Shown: in pieces, positions 7,945 through 15,274 of the stretch
Layout: each line of letters begins with the position of its first letter
Numbering within the stretch: position 1 is the stretch's first letter
NCBI GenBank assembly: GCA_003133345.1
Contig: PKXB01000021.1
Span: 1 to 22,537 of the forward strand
Length of the DNA: 22,537 nucleotides
Reading direction: 5' to 3'
Source of the DNA: Hyphomicrobiales bacterium
Lineage (GTDB): Bacteria; Pseudomonadota; Alphaproteobacteria; Rhizobiales; Xanthobacteraceae
Notes under the pieces: model-generated
Told to the model about the DNA's origin: nothing
The model's database searches: none
Seen by the model: only the letters and a program-made list of their open reading frames with translations
Made by a program: the position numbers and the translations under genes

Positions 7945-9193
7945 GAAGCGCAACCTCCGCATGGCTCGGCGGTCGATGGTCGCCCAACATCTCGATCCTG
8001 AAGGGCACGCATGGATCGAAGCTCGCGGCGAGCAGTCGGGCGGCGAGCACCGGATCCGCGACCCGGGGCGCGGCGTCGAGCGCGGCCATGAACGGCCCCT
8101 CGGGGTGGAAATTCCACTCGGTCGGCGCGACGCTGCGCAGCATCCGCACGCGACCGAAGGCCACGTCGACGAAATAGGCGAGGGGGCCGCGCGCGGTCTC
8201 CACGACGCCGGCGCCGCGTCCCGGTCGCGTCAGATCGACCTCGACCGGATCATCGTCCGCCAGCTCGTCGAGCGCGCGACACAGACGCCCGGCCACCACG
8301 GGAGCATCGAGAGCTGCGGCCAGCAGTCGCGTCGCGAGCGTCGGGCCCCAATGCGAGACGGCTTCGGCAATCAGCGGATGTCGCTGCGCCGCGAGCGGGC
8401 CGACCTCGGCCGGAGTGCCGTCGAGGGTCGGTGCATTGCAGAAAACGGGGTCCGCCGCGAGCCGGGCCGCGAACCAATCTGCGGCCATTGACGGGAGCAG
8501 CGGCCGATCATGGCGGCCATAGTCTGCCGGCATGTCGGCGCGTGCGGTGTTGATCAAACGCGCCGGTGTGCTGGCGCCACCTTGTATCGCGGGCCACAGC
8601 TCGCGCCAGGACAACGCCGGATCGGCCGCTTCCGGAAACAGCTCGATAAGCAAACGGGCAAGTTCGGACACGGCGCGGGCTAGATCATCGCGGTCCGGCC
8701 GCAGCCTAGCTCCGCCGATCCGCGCCCACGCACCATGCTCCGCGACGGTACTTACGGCGGCGGCGGCGCGACGGATATCCGCGCAGGCACGCACATTGGG
8801 CGGTCCGCCGACGAGCGGTGGCCAATCCATCAAGATTCGCCAGCCCAAGGCAGCGCCATGCTCGGCGAGCAGCATCAGCTCTCGGAACGCGAGTTGGGCC
8901 GGCGACACTTCGATCCCCTGGGTCGCCTCGATCGCCGCGAGACTGGCGATGGCGTGGGCCGTGCCGCACAGCGGGAAAAGCCGCGCCAAGACTTGCGGGA
9001 CGTCTTCTACGGGCTGCGCCGCCAAGACGCCTGCAATGCCGCTGGCGCGAGTCGTGACCAAGCTCTTCGCCACCAGACGCCCGTCGATCGTAAAGGCATC
9101 GAGGCGAATCCGTTGTTCGAGCGTTGGCCAAGCCAGCGTTGCCACTAGCGTTTCCTCCCGAAGCATGAGTGCAACGATGTCTAGCCACCCCAC
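7937..9193 (-). CDS. hupK: HupK, large-subunit-like hydrogenase assembly factor
   Basis: A 418-residue (GTG start) protein that resembles a degenerate hydrogenase large subunit. The L1 motif RxCGxC is reduced to LCGTAH, which keeps one cysteine, and the C-terminal DPCxxC is reduced to FDPCVPF. It therefore cannot bind the Ni-Fe site normally and has no cleavable tail. In rhizobia, HupK acts with HupF as a scaffold or chaperone for the large subunit. The start is uncertain: GTG at 9193 or ATG at 9166 (409 residues), neither with a convincing ribosome site. It is the first gene of the maturation operon, followed by an 8 bp overlap with hypA. A putative FNR-type operator lies about 85 bp upstream. 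Confidence 0.85.
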   Translation of the reverse strand: MGWLDIVALMLREETLVATLAWPTLEQRIRLDAFTIDGRLVAKSLVTTRASGIAGVLAAQPVEDVPQVLARLFPLCGTAHAIASLAAIEATQGIEVSPAQLAFRELMLLAEHGAALGWRILMDWPPLVGGPPNVRACADIRRAAAAVSTVAEHGAWARIGGARLRPDRDDLARAVSELARLLIELFPEAADPALSWRELWPAIQGGASTPARLINTARADMPADYGRHDRPLLPSMAADWFAARLAADPVFCNAPTLDGTPAEVGPLAAQRHPLIAEAVSHWGPTLATRLLAAALDAPVVAGRLCRALDELADDDPVEVDLTRPGRGAGVVETARGPLAYFVDVAFGRVRMLRSVAPTEWNFHPEGPFMAALDAAPRVADPVLAARLLAASFDPCVPFRIEMLGDHRPPSHAEVALHA

Positions 9194-9274
9194 TCCGGCG
9201 CCGCGCGACCGGAACGGCCCAATCAGTTATTGGCAAGACATCGCAAATTATCGGGAACAAACCACTGATCGATG

Positions 9275-9288
9275 TTGATCTAGGTCAA
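9275..9288. promoter_or_regulatory. FNR-type operator between hupK-hyp and hupE
   Basis: TTGATCTAGGTCAA matches the FNR consensus TTGAT-N4-ATCAA at 9 of 10 arm positions and sits in the 246 bp divergent gap. Class II spacing would suit either direction: leftward a TAATTT hexamer (complement of 9245-9250) is about 34 bp away, and rightward AAAATT (9313-9318) is about 34 bp away. The arms are identical to those of the site at 18235. Assignment to the regulator at 16547-17278 is inferred. Confidence 0.7.
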
Positions 9289-9439
9289 CACTCGCGGAGG
9301 AGTTTGAGCCCAAAAATTCAAAGCTGCGGGGGATTGTCCAGTTCACGACCATGCGACGGAAGTCATAGAAGAAAACAAACGCGCAAAAAAGATTAGGTCG
9401 TCGCCTTAGCCGCAGCGGGAGATTTCGAAGGAGAAAGCC

Positions 9440-10039
9440 ATGTCCCGAACGGCATTTCGTCTGCTTGTGACGGTCGCCTTACTGCTCGCGCCCAGCGTCG
9501 CGTTTGCCCATCCCGGGCACGGTGAGGGTGGTAGCCAGTTGGCCGGGTTCATCCATCCATTTAGCGGTATCGATCATCTGCTGGCGATGACAGCCGTCGG
9601 CCTGTTCGCGGCCCATCTTGGCGGGCGTGCGCTGTGGGCAGTCCCGGCGACCTTCGTCGCCATGATGGCGCTCGGCGGTGTCTTCGGCGCAGCCGGCGTG
9701 TCGCTGCCCTTCGCCGAGACCGCCATCGCATTGTCGGTTCTGGTATTCGGGTTCGTGATTTTCTCCGGAATGACGCCGCCGGTTCTCGCCGCCATGGCGC
9801 TCGTCGGAATCTTTGCGATCTTCCACGGCCACGCGCACGGGACCGAAATGCCGGTCGGCGGCTCCGGGGTCGTCTATGGCATCGGCTTCATGGTCGCAAC
9901 CACGTTGCTGCACGGCTTCGGTATCACGCTTGGCCTGGCAATACGGTGGTTCGACGATGTGCCTAGGCGTCGCGCCATGCAGGCCTGCGGCGTCGCGATC
10001 GCGCTGATCGGGGCGGGTCTTACGATCGGTCTTGTGTGA
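9440..10039 (+). CDS. hupE: HupE/UreJ-family nickel permease
   Basis: A 199-residue inner-membrane protein for nickel entry to hydrogenase maturation. A cleavable signal peptide (residues 1-23, ending AFA) precedes a mature N-terminus beginning HPGHGEG. The family signature HPFSGIDHLLAM is at 39-50, and a second histidine motif FHGHAHGTE is at 128-136. About six hydrophobic segments follow the usual pattern. The ribosome site GAAGGAG lies 8 bp before the ATG. It is the only hydrogenase gene on the plus strand, diverging from hupK and converging on hybE, so it needs its own promoter; the operator at 9275 is well placed. Confidence 0.93.
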   Translation: MSRTAFRLLVTVALLLAPSVAFAHPGHGEGGSQLAGFIHPFSGIDHLLAMTAVGLFAAHLGGRALWAVPATFVAMMALGGVFGAAGVSLPFAETAIALSVLVFGFVIFSGMTPPVLAAMALVGIFAIFHGHAHGTEMPVGGSGVVYGIGFMVATTLLHGFGITLGLAIRWFDDVPRRRAMQACGVAIALIGAGLTIGLV

Positions 10040-10091
10040 TCGGGCGCAGAGCGCTTGCTAGGAAATTGAACGCATCTTCCGCGGCGGAGTT

Positions 10092-10107
10092 GCGGACGAT
10101 CGTCCGC
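10092..10107. repeat. Perfect 16 bp palindrome in the convergent hupE/hybE gap
   Basis: GCGGACGATCGTCCGC is its own reverse complement and can fold into a 6 bp GC-rich stem with a GATC loop. It lies in the 80 bp between two converging genes, where a bidirectional terminator would be expected, but no T-run follows on either strand, so a terminator role is only a possibility. Confidence 0.4.
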
Positions 10108-10119
10108 TAGGCGCCGGGT

Positions 10120-10626
10120 TCAGGCGTTCCGGTTCCCGAACAGCAGCGCGCGGCGATCGAGGCTGCTCGCTGCGTCGGAGCGGTTTTTTGCCGCGGTTTC
10201 CGACGTCACCTCAGGCAGTGTCATCAGCAATCCAAGCATCCGCCGTGCCTCGGCTTGTGCTTGACCCGGCAGCGTAAAGTTCAGCACCGGCGAATGCAGC
10301 GAATGGGCCTTATAGAGCCCGATCGTCCCGTCGCCGCCGACCACGAATGCTCGCTTGCCCGCGGGCAGTTCAATGGAAACGGTCCTGCCGATCTCGGCCA
10401 TGTTCATCGGCACCGGCTCGATCGGCAGCGTGATCATGTTCATGAACCAGGGCGTGAGCACGACGCCCAACAGTTCGCCATCGCTAAAGGGGAGGAAGCC
10501 GGTCGCCTCGATGACGATTTTGTCGTTGTAGATCGGCAGATCCCGCATTCCGGCATCGATGCGCTGAAATAGCTCGATCAGTGCCTGTACGCGGGGATGA
10601 TCGTCGGGATCGCCAGAGGGTTTCAT
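10120..10626 (-). CDS. hybE: HybE/HupJ-family hydrogenase assembly chaperone
   Basis: A 168-residue protein of the [NiFe]-hydrogenase assembly chaperone HybE family (HupJ in rhizobia). In E. coli, HybE works in the Tat proofreading and assembly of Hyd-2. Recognisable segments are LPIYNDKIVIEATGF, the conserved VVLTPWFMNMI, LPAGKRAFVVGGDG, and YKAHSLHSPV. It carries no rubredoxin domain. The ATG at 10626 was chosen because family similarity starts there; the open frame runs 30 codons further but into hupF. It lies 10 bp after hupF and ends the structural operon. The ribosome site is weak. Confidence 0.9.
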   Translation of the reverse strand: MKPSGDPDDHPRVQALIELFQRIDAGMRDLPIYNDKIVIEATGFLPFSDGELLGVVLTPWFMNMITLPIEPVPMNMAEIGRTVSIELPAGKRAFVVGGDGTIGLYKAHSLHSPVLNFTLPGQAQAEARRMLGLLMTLPEVTSETAAKNRSDAASSLDRRALLFGNRNA

Positions 10627-10636
10627 TGCGATGGAT

Positions 10637-10891
10637 TCAAGCGACGCGCGCGGTCTGGGCCCGGTCGGCGAGCTCGGGGAAGAGATCTTCAAAGAACCGC
10701 CTGGCCGCTTGGGCATCCTCCCGCGCGATCTTGGTCACTGCATAGCGCTGCGCCTGCAGGGCGACGAAATCCCCCGGCTGCACCGTTTCCGACATCATCA
10801 TCAGGCTAACGGTGAAGCGCTCGCCATAGACATCGACGACCGCCATCGGCCCATCGATTGAAATCACCTCGGCTGGAACGGCGATGCACAT
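10637..10891 (-). CDS. hupF: HupF/HybG, hydrogenase-specific HypC-type chaperone
   Basis: An 84-residue HypC-family protein starting MCIAVPAEVISIDG, with the essential Cys2. The C-terminal half (QPGDFVALQAQRYAVTKI, then FFEDLFPEL) resembles HupF more than the HypC at 4102. By position, between the protease and hybE, it corresponds to hybG in the E. coli hyb operon. Its expected job is binding the large-subunit precursor; rhizobial HupF also protects the precursor from oxygen and cooperates with HupK. It starts 12 bp after hybD. Confidence 0.9.
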   Translation of the reverse strand: MCIAVPAEVISIDGPMAVVDVYGERFTVSLMMMSETVQPGDFVALQAQRYAVTKIAREDAQAARRFFEDLFPELADRAQTARVA

Positions 10892-10903
10892 TCTTGCGAT
10901 GAC

Positions 10904-11386
10904 CTATTGCAGCCGCAGCGTTGGCGCAGCACCGAGACGGGTGAGTTCATCGACGATCATGGTCACGGCCGCATCGCGGCCGTCGGCAGCTGCCGGCGAC
11001 AGCTCCAAGCCGAGGCTCAGATTCTGCGGAACGACACCGATGATGACGACCCGGCGTGGTGCCTTGTCGATGAGGCACAGCGCGGCAAGCATGTCCGAGA
11101 GGCCCAATTGGTGCGGCGAAAACCGGGTCTCGAACAGCATCCTGATGTTCTCGTTTTCGAGCCGGATCAGGCGACCGGCCGGCCCATCGGCGTTCACGGC
11201 GTCGGCGACGATCAGGCAGTCGCGGTCGGCGACCATGTCGAGCAGATCCATGCCCGAGGTGCCGCCATCGAGCAATTCTACGCCATCCGGCAGATCGTGC
11301 GAGGCATCGAGCGCTTCAACGATGCGCACGCCGACGCCTTCATCCGACAGGAGGATGTTGCCGAGGCCGAGGACCAGAATGCTCAC
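10904..11386 (-). CDS. hybD: HybD, hydrogenase maturation endopeptidase
   Basis: A 160-residue nickel-dependent protease that removes the C-terminal peptide of the large subunit after nickel insertion. The nickel-sensing residues of HybD are in place: Glu16 (LSDEGVGVR), Asp62 (LIVADAV) and His92 (SPHQLGLSD). The start is a GTG at 11386 giving MSILVLGLGNILL, the conserved N-terminus; AGAAGG lies about 8 bp upstream. The open frame reaches much further 5', but that part overlaps hybC and is not family-like. It lies 14 bp behind hybC, its substrate. Confidence 0.94.
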   Translation of the reverse strand: MSILVLGLGNILLSDEGVGVRIVEALDASHDLPDGVELLDGGTSGMDLLDMVADRDCLIVADAVNADGPAGRLIRLENENIRMLFETRFSPHQLGLSDMLAALCLIDKAPRRVVIIGVVPQNLSLGLELSPAAADGRDAAVTMIVDELTRLGAAPTLRLQ

Positions 11387-11400
11387 GATCGCGCCTTCTT

Positions 11401-13107
11401 TCACATCGCCTTGATTTGAACGATCGGCCGCTTCTCGGCGTCGACCATGTGGACCGCGCAGGCGATGCAGGGGTCGAACGAGTGCACGGTGCGCAGCACC
11501 TCGAGCGGCAGGTTTGCATCGGCAACGGGGGTATCGATGAGCGAGGCCTCGTAGGGGCCGGGCTCGTCGTTCTGGTCGCGCGGGCCGGCGTTCCAGGTCG
11601 AGGGCACGACGCACTGGTAATTGTCGATCTTGCCGTCCTTGATCACGACCCAGTGCGAAAGCACGCCGCGCGGCGCCTCGTGATAACCGAAGCCGCGCAC
11701 CTCGCCCTTGGGGAATACCGGCCGATTGAAGGTGCGGGTATCGCCCTTGGCGATGTTGTCGAGCAGCAGCTGCCACTGGTTCTGCAGCGCTTCGTGCAGC
11801 ACCGCGCAGCGCACGGCGCGGGCCGCGATGCGCCCGATTGTCGAGTGCAGCGCGCTGAGCGGGATCGGCGCACCGGCGACCTTGCTCGCGACCTCGACCA
11901 GCTTGGTCAGGTGCCGCTTGGTCGGCTCGTGGCCGGCGGCGTACATGCCCAGCACGTTGGCGAGCGGACCGACCTGCGCGCGCTTGTCGAGGAAGGTCGG
12001 CGCCTTGATCCAGGAGTATTTCCCGTCGTCGTGGAAATCGTCGTATTTCGGCGTGGTCTGACCGTCGAAAGGATGCAGCGCGGCGTTCGTGCCTGAATAC
12101 TCGTACCAGGAGTGCTTGACCGCTTCCTTGACGCCGTCGCGGAAAAAGGCGTCCTGATAGCTTTTGATCGCTTGGAACTTCGACAGGTCACCTGCCGGGA
12201 TGTAGCCGCCGGGAAGCTCGAACACCGTCCCTTTGGTATCGAGCGGGAGATCGGGCACCGACAGATAGTTGGTGACGCCGGCGCCGTATTTCGTCCAATC
12301 CGCGTAGAGCGCGCCGACCGCGGCGACGTCGTTCATCATCGCGTTGTTGATGAAGTCGCCGAGCTGGTCGATTAGCGCTTTGATGGCGTACAGCCGTTCC
12401 AGGGTCAGGGTCGACTGGCTTTCGGGATTGATCGCATTCGCCACGCCACCGACCGCGAGGTTCTGGATGTGCGGCGTCTTGGAACCCAGGATGGTGACGA
12501 TCTTGTTGGCGATGCGTTGCACTTCGAGTGCCTGAATGTAATGCGTCGCCGCCAGCAGGTTGACATCCGGCGGCAGCTTCATGGCCGGGTGGCCCCAATA
12601 GCCCGAGGCGAATACGCCGAGATTGCCGCTGTCGACGAAGGTTTTCAGCTTGTCGCGCACCGACCGAATGTTGGGGATACTGTTGGCTTTGTAGTCGGAC
12701 AGGGTCGCGCCGAGCTTGGACGCACCCTCCGGATCACCCTTGAGCGCCGAGACGATATCGACCCAGTCGAGCGCGGCGAGATGATAGAAATGCACGATAT
12801 GGTCGTGCACGCCGTGCGCCGTGATGATCATGTTGCGGATATACTGGGCGTTGAGCGGAACTTCGAGATTGAGGGCGTTTTCCACCGCGCGTACCGAGGT
12901 GATGGCGTGCACCGTCGTGCAAACGCCGCAGATCCGTTGCGTGAAGATCCAGGCGTCGCGCGGGTCGCGATCTTTGAGGATGAGCTCGATACCCCGCCAC
13001 ATCTGACCCGACGACCAGGCCTTTGTCACCTTGCCGCCGTCGACTTCGCAGTCGATACGCAGATGCCCCTCGATGCGGGTGATGGGGTCGATCGTTATGC
13101 GAGTCAA
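11401..13107 (-). CDS. hybC: HybC-type [NiFe] hydrogenase large (catalytic) subunit
   Basis: A 568-residue catalytic subunit, close along its whole length to E. coli HybC (group 1c, periplasmic-facing uptake hydrogenase). Nickel ligands are Cys60/Cys63 in RICGVC and Cys547/Cys550 in DPCIACAVH. HybD would cut after His553 and remove a 15-residue tail. GHPAMKLPP, GGVANAINPES, and APRGVLSHW are also typical. The start codon is TTG at 13107: it gives the expected N-terminus (TRITIDPITRIEGHLRID) and has AGGAGG 5 bp upstream; no ATG fits. Together with HybO it oxidises H2 and passes electrons through the Fe-S chain to HybA/HybB and quinone. The gene lies 12 bp after hybB. Confidence 0.97.
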   Translation of the reverse strand: MTRITIDPITRIEGHLRIDCEVDGGKVTKAWSSGQMWRGIELILKDRDPRDAWIFTQRICGVCTTVHAITSVRAVENALNLEVPLNAQYIRNMIITAHGVHDHIVHFYHLAALDWVDIVSALKGDPEGASKLGATLSDYKANSIPNIRSVRDKLKTFVDSGNLGVFASGYWGHPAMKLPPDVNLLAATHYIQALEVQRIANKIVTILGSKTPHIQNLAVGGVANAINPESQSTLTLERLYAIKALIDQLGDFINNAMMNDVAAVGALYADWTKYGAGVTNYLSVPDLPLDTKGTVFELPGGYIPAGDLSKFQAIKSYQDAFFRDGVKEAVKHSWYEYSGTNAALHPFDGQTTPKYDDFHDDGKYSWIKAPTFLDKRAQVGPLANVLGMYAAGHEPTKRHLTKLVEVASKVAGAPIPLSALHSTIGRIAARAVRCAVLHEALQNQWQLLLDNIAKGDTRTFNRPVFPKGEVRGFGYHEAPRGVLSHWVVIKDGKIDNYQCVVPSTWNAGPRDQNDEPGPYEASLIDTPVADANLPLEVLRTVHSFDPCIACAVHMVDAEKRPIVQIKAM

Positions 13108-13119
13108 AGTAGCCTCCTA

Positions 13120-14259
13120 TTAGCGACGCGCGGCATCGCCGTGCAGCACTGGCAAGGTCTTGATGAAGATGAGGTAGAGAAGCACTTCGAGCGCGACGAC
13201 GCCGATCGACACCATCAGCTCGGGTACGGAAGGGAAGTAGGACCAATTGTTGAGCGGCTGATAGCCGATCAGATAGGCATCGAGGCGGTAGAGCGATCCG
13301 CCGGCGAGCAGCGCGACGGCGCCGAGGAACGAAGCCCGCTGGCTCGCGCGCCCGGCCGGCGTGATGAACACCAGGGCGGCAGCGAGGAACATGGCGTTCT
13401 CGACCCAGAACAGGAAGACACTGATGCTGCCGATGAAGGCCAGCGGCAGGGCGTTGCGCGCGACCAGATCGCCAAAGCGCAGTACGAGCCAGGCGACGGT
13501 GATCCAGCCGACGACGATTGACATCTTCGAGATCAATGCGTGTTCGGACGGCAGCGAGAAGGTCTTTGAAACGACCGTCGCCTCGAACATCACCACGGCA
13601 TAGCCCATGGCCAGCGCGCTGATGACGAACAAGGCCGGCAGCCAGAGCGTGAACCACAGCGGGGAGAGTCTGTATTCCATCACCAGCAGCATCGATCCGA
13701 GCGAGGACTGGTGCATGGTCGGCAGTAGGACGCCGAGCGCGACGATCACGAACATCCAACGATCGAGAACGCGCTTGATTGCGGCGAAGCCCCAGCGTTC
13801 GAGGAACGCCGGCGAAAACTCGATCCACAGCACTACCACGTAAGCCATCACGCAAAGCGCGACCTCGAACATGACCGAGTTGAGCTGGGCGTGCCACGGC
13901 AGCAGCAGATTATAGGCCTGCCAATAGCGGCCGAGATCGAAAATCACGGCAAAGCCGCCGAGTGTATAGCCGAACAGCCCGCTGAGCAGCGCCGGCCGCA
14001 TCAACGGATGGTATTGGCCGCGATTGAAGATATAGACCAACAACGCCATGGCGAAGCCGCCGCAGCCGAACGCGGTGCCGATGATGACGTCGACGACGAC
14101 CCAGATTCCCCAAGGGTAGCCGGGGTTGATGTTGGCGACCGCGCCGAGCCCGAAGAGGAATCGCTGAAGCAGGAAACAGAAGGCGATGACGACCAGCGCG
14201 ACGAGCACTAGCGTGGTCGGCGTTACCAGGCTTCTGCGCAGCGGTGCTGCCGTGCTCAC
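13120..14259 (-). CDS. hybB: HybB, NrfD-type integral membrane subunit
   Basis: A 379-residue, highly hydrophobic protein with about ten predicted membrane helices, of the NrfD/HybB family. In Hyd-2 it carries electrons from HybA to the quinone pool without haem. Typical parts are the first helix followed by NINPGYPWGIWV, the loop LLPWHAQLNSVMFEVAL, and LPTMHQSSLGSMLL. The start is a GTG at 14259, chosen because AAGGAGG ends 7 bp upstream, at the very end of hybA, and the next residues match the family; only 2 bp separate it from the hybA stop. No HupC cytochrome b is present, so this is the only visible membrane electron outlet. Confidence 0.94.
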   Translation of the reverse strand: MSTAAPLRRSLVTPTTLVLVALVVIAFCFLLQRFLFGLGAVANINPGYPWGIWVVVDVIIGTAFGCGGFAMALLVYIFNRGQYHPLMRPALLSGLFGYTLGGFAVIFDLGRYWQAYNLLLPWHAQLNSVMFEVALCVMAYVVVLWIEFSPAFLERWGFAAIKRVLDRWMFVIVALGVLLPTMHQSSLGSMLLVMEYRLSPLWFTLWLPALFVISALAMGYAVVMFEATVVSKTFSLPSEHALISKMSIVVGWITVAWLVLRFGDLVARNALPLAFIGSISVFLFWVENAMFLAAALVFITPAGRASQRASFLGAVALLAGGSLYRLDAYLIGYQPLNNWSYFPSVPELMVSIGVVALEVLLYLIFIKTLPVLHGDAARR

Positions 14260-14261
14260 GA

Positions 14262-15272
14262 TCAACCCTCCTTGGACGGCGGCGCGTCGTCGTCGTGGTG
14301 CAGTGCCAAGTTGCGACGAGCCAGGAACGCGAACCCCACGAAGGCGACGAGCGGCGCGATCAGCCACTGATAAATTGTGTGCTGCATGCCTTCGGAGAGC
14401 GAGGCGGGAGACTGCCGTCCGACGGTCGGCAATCCGAGTTTTGGGAACGGCACGCCGGCGAGATAGCGCACTTGGGTGCCGCCGGCTTCGTGCTCGCCGT
14501 AGACGCCTTTGACGTAGGTCGGAATTGTCGCCGCATTGGGCGGACGGTTCTCGCCGATCTTGCCGCGCGGGAACTGATAGGGAGTACCGGGAGCCGCGGC
14601 GGTCCTACGCTCAATCTCCCGTTCAAGCTCCTTGACCGGCCCGAACAGCGAGGCCCCGGTTGGACATACGTCGCAGCAGGCGGGAATCTTGCCGTCCTTC
14701 TGCAGATGCCTGCAGAACTCGCACTTGGCGATTTTTCCCAAGGCGCTACTGAAATCGAATTGCGGCACGCCGAACGGACAGCCGTAGACGCAGTAGCGGC
14801 AGCCGATGCAGACATCCGGGTCATAGCTGACGATGCCGGTTGCCGCGTCCTTCTGCATGGCGCCGACTGGGCAGACCGAAACGCATGACGGGTCGACGCA
14901 ATGCAGGCAATGCCGCTTGACGAAGGCGAAACCGTTAATCTCGTGGTCCTTCTGCTCCGCGGTGCCGTTGCGATAGACCTTGATGACGTTGAGCGTGCGG
15001 CCCGACAAATCCTCCGCAGAATCCCAGGTGTTCTCGTTCCAGCCGGTCAGGGTCGCCGGGACCTCAGCCGGCATCTTGTTGGCCTCCTTACAGGCGGCCA
15101 CGCACGCCTTGCAGCCGATACAAAGGGTCGAGTCGTAAAGCATTCCGACCGCCTGCGGCGATATCTGCTTCGGCGGCCGTGCGATGGCGGCCGATGCCTC
15201 GGTGGGCACGGCCGCCGCCGCGGTGGCGAAACCGGCGCCCCTCAGGAAATCCCTGCGGTCGACCTCGGTCAT
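14262..15272 (-). CDS. hybA: HybA, Tat-exported four-cluster ferredoxin subunit
   Basis: A 336-residue periplasmic ferredoxin that links the small subunit to HybB. A Tat signal starts the protein (DRRDFLRG, Arg6-Arg7). Four cysteine groups follow: CIGCKACVAAC (51-61), HCLHCVDPSCVSVC, CIGCRYCVYGC, and a divergent one (CEFCRHL, CCDVC), enough for four [4Fe-4S] clusters. A C-terminal hydrophobic helix (WLIAPLVAFVGFAFLA) anchors it, as in E. coli HybA. The ATG lies 2 bp after the hybO stop. Presence of hybA and hybB between the two catalytic subunits is the hallmark of the Hyd-2 operon. Confidence 0.95.
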   Translation of the reverse strand: MTEVDRRDFLRGAGFATAAAAVPTEASAAIARPPKQISPQAVGMLYDSTLCIGCKACVAACKEANKMPAEVPATLTGWNENTWDSAEDLSGRTLNVIKVYRNGTAEQKDHEINGFAFVKRHCLHCVDPSCVSVCPVGAMQKDAATGIVSYDPDVCIGCRYCVYGCPFGVPQFDFSSALGKIAKCEFCRHLQKDGKIPACCDVCPTGASLFGPVKELEREIERRTAAAPGTPYQFPRGKIGENRPPNAATIPTYVKGVYGEHEAGGTQVRYLAGVPFPKLGLPTVGRQSPASLSEGMQHTIYQWLIAPLVAFVGFAFLARRNLALHHDDDAPPSKEG

Positions 15273-15274
15273 GG

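Noticed and set aside
8550..8557. TTGATCAA inside hupK as another FNR site
   Set aside because: The arms abut without the four-base spacer and the site is within a coding region far from any start.
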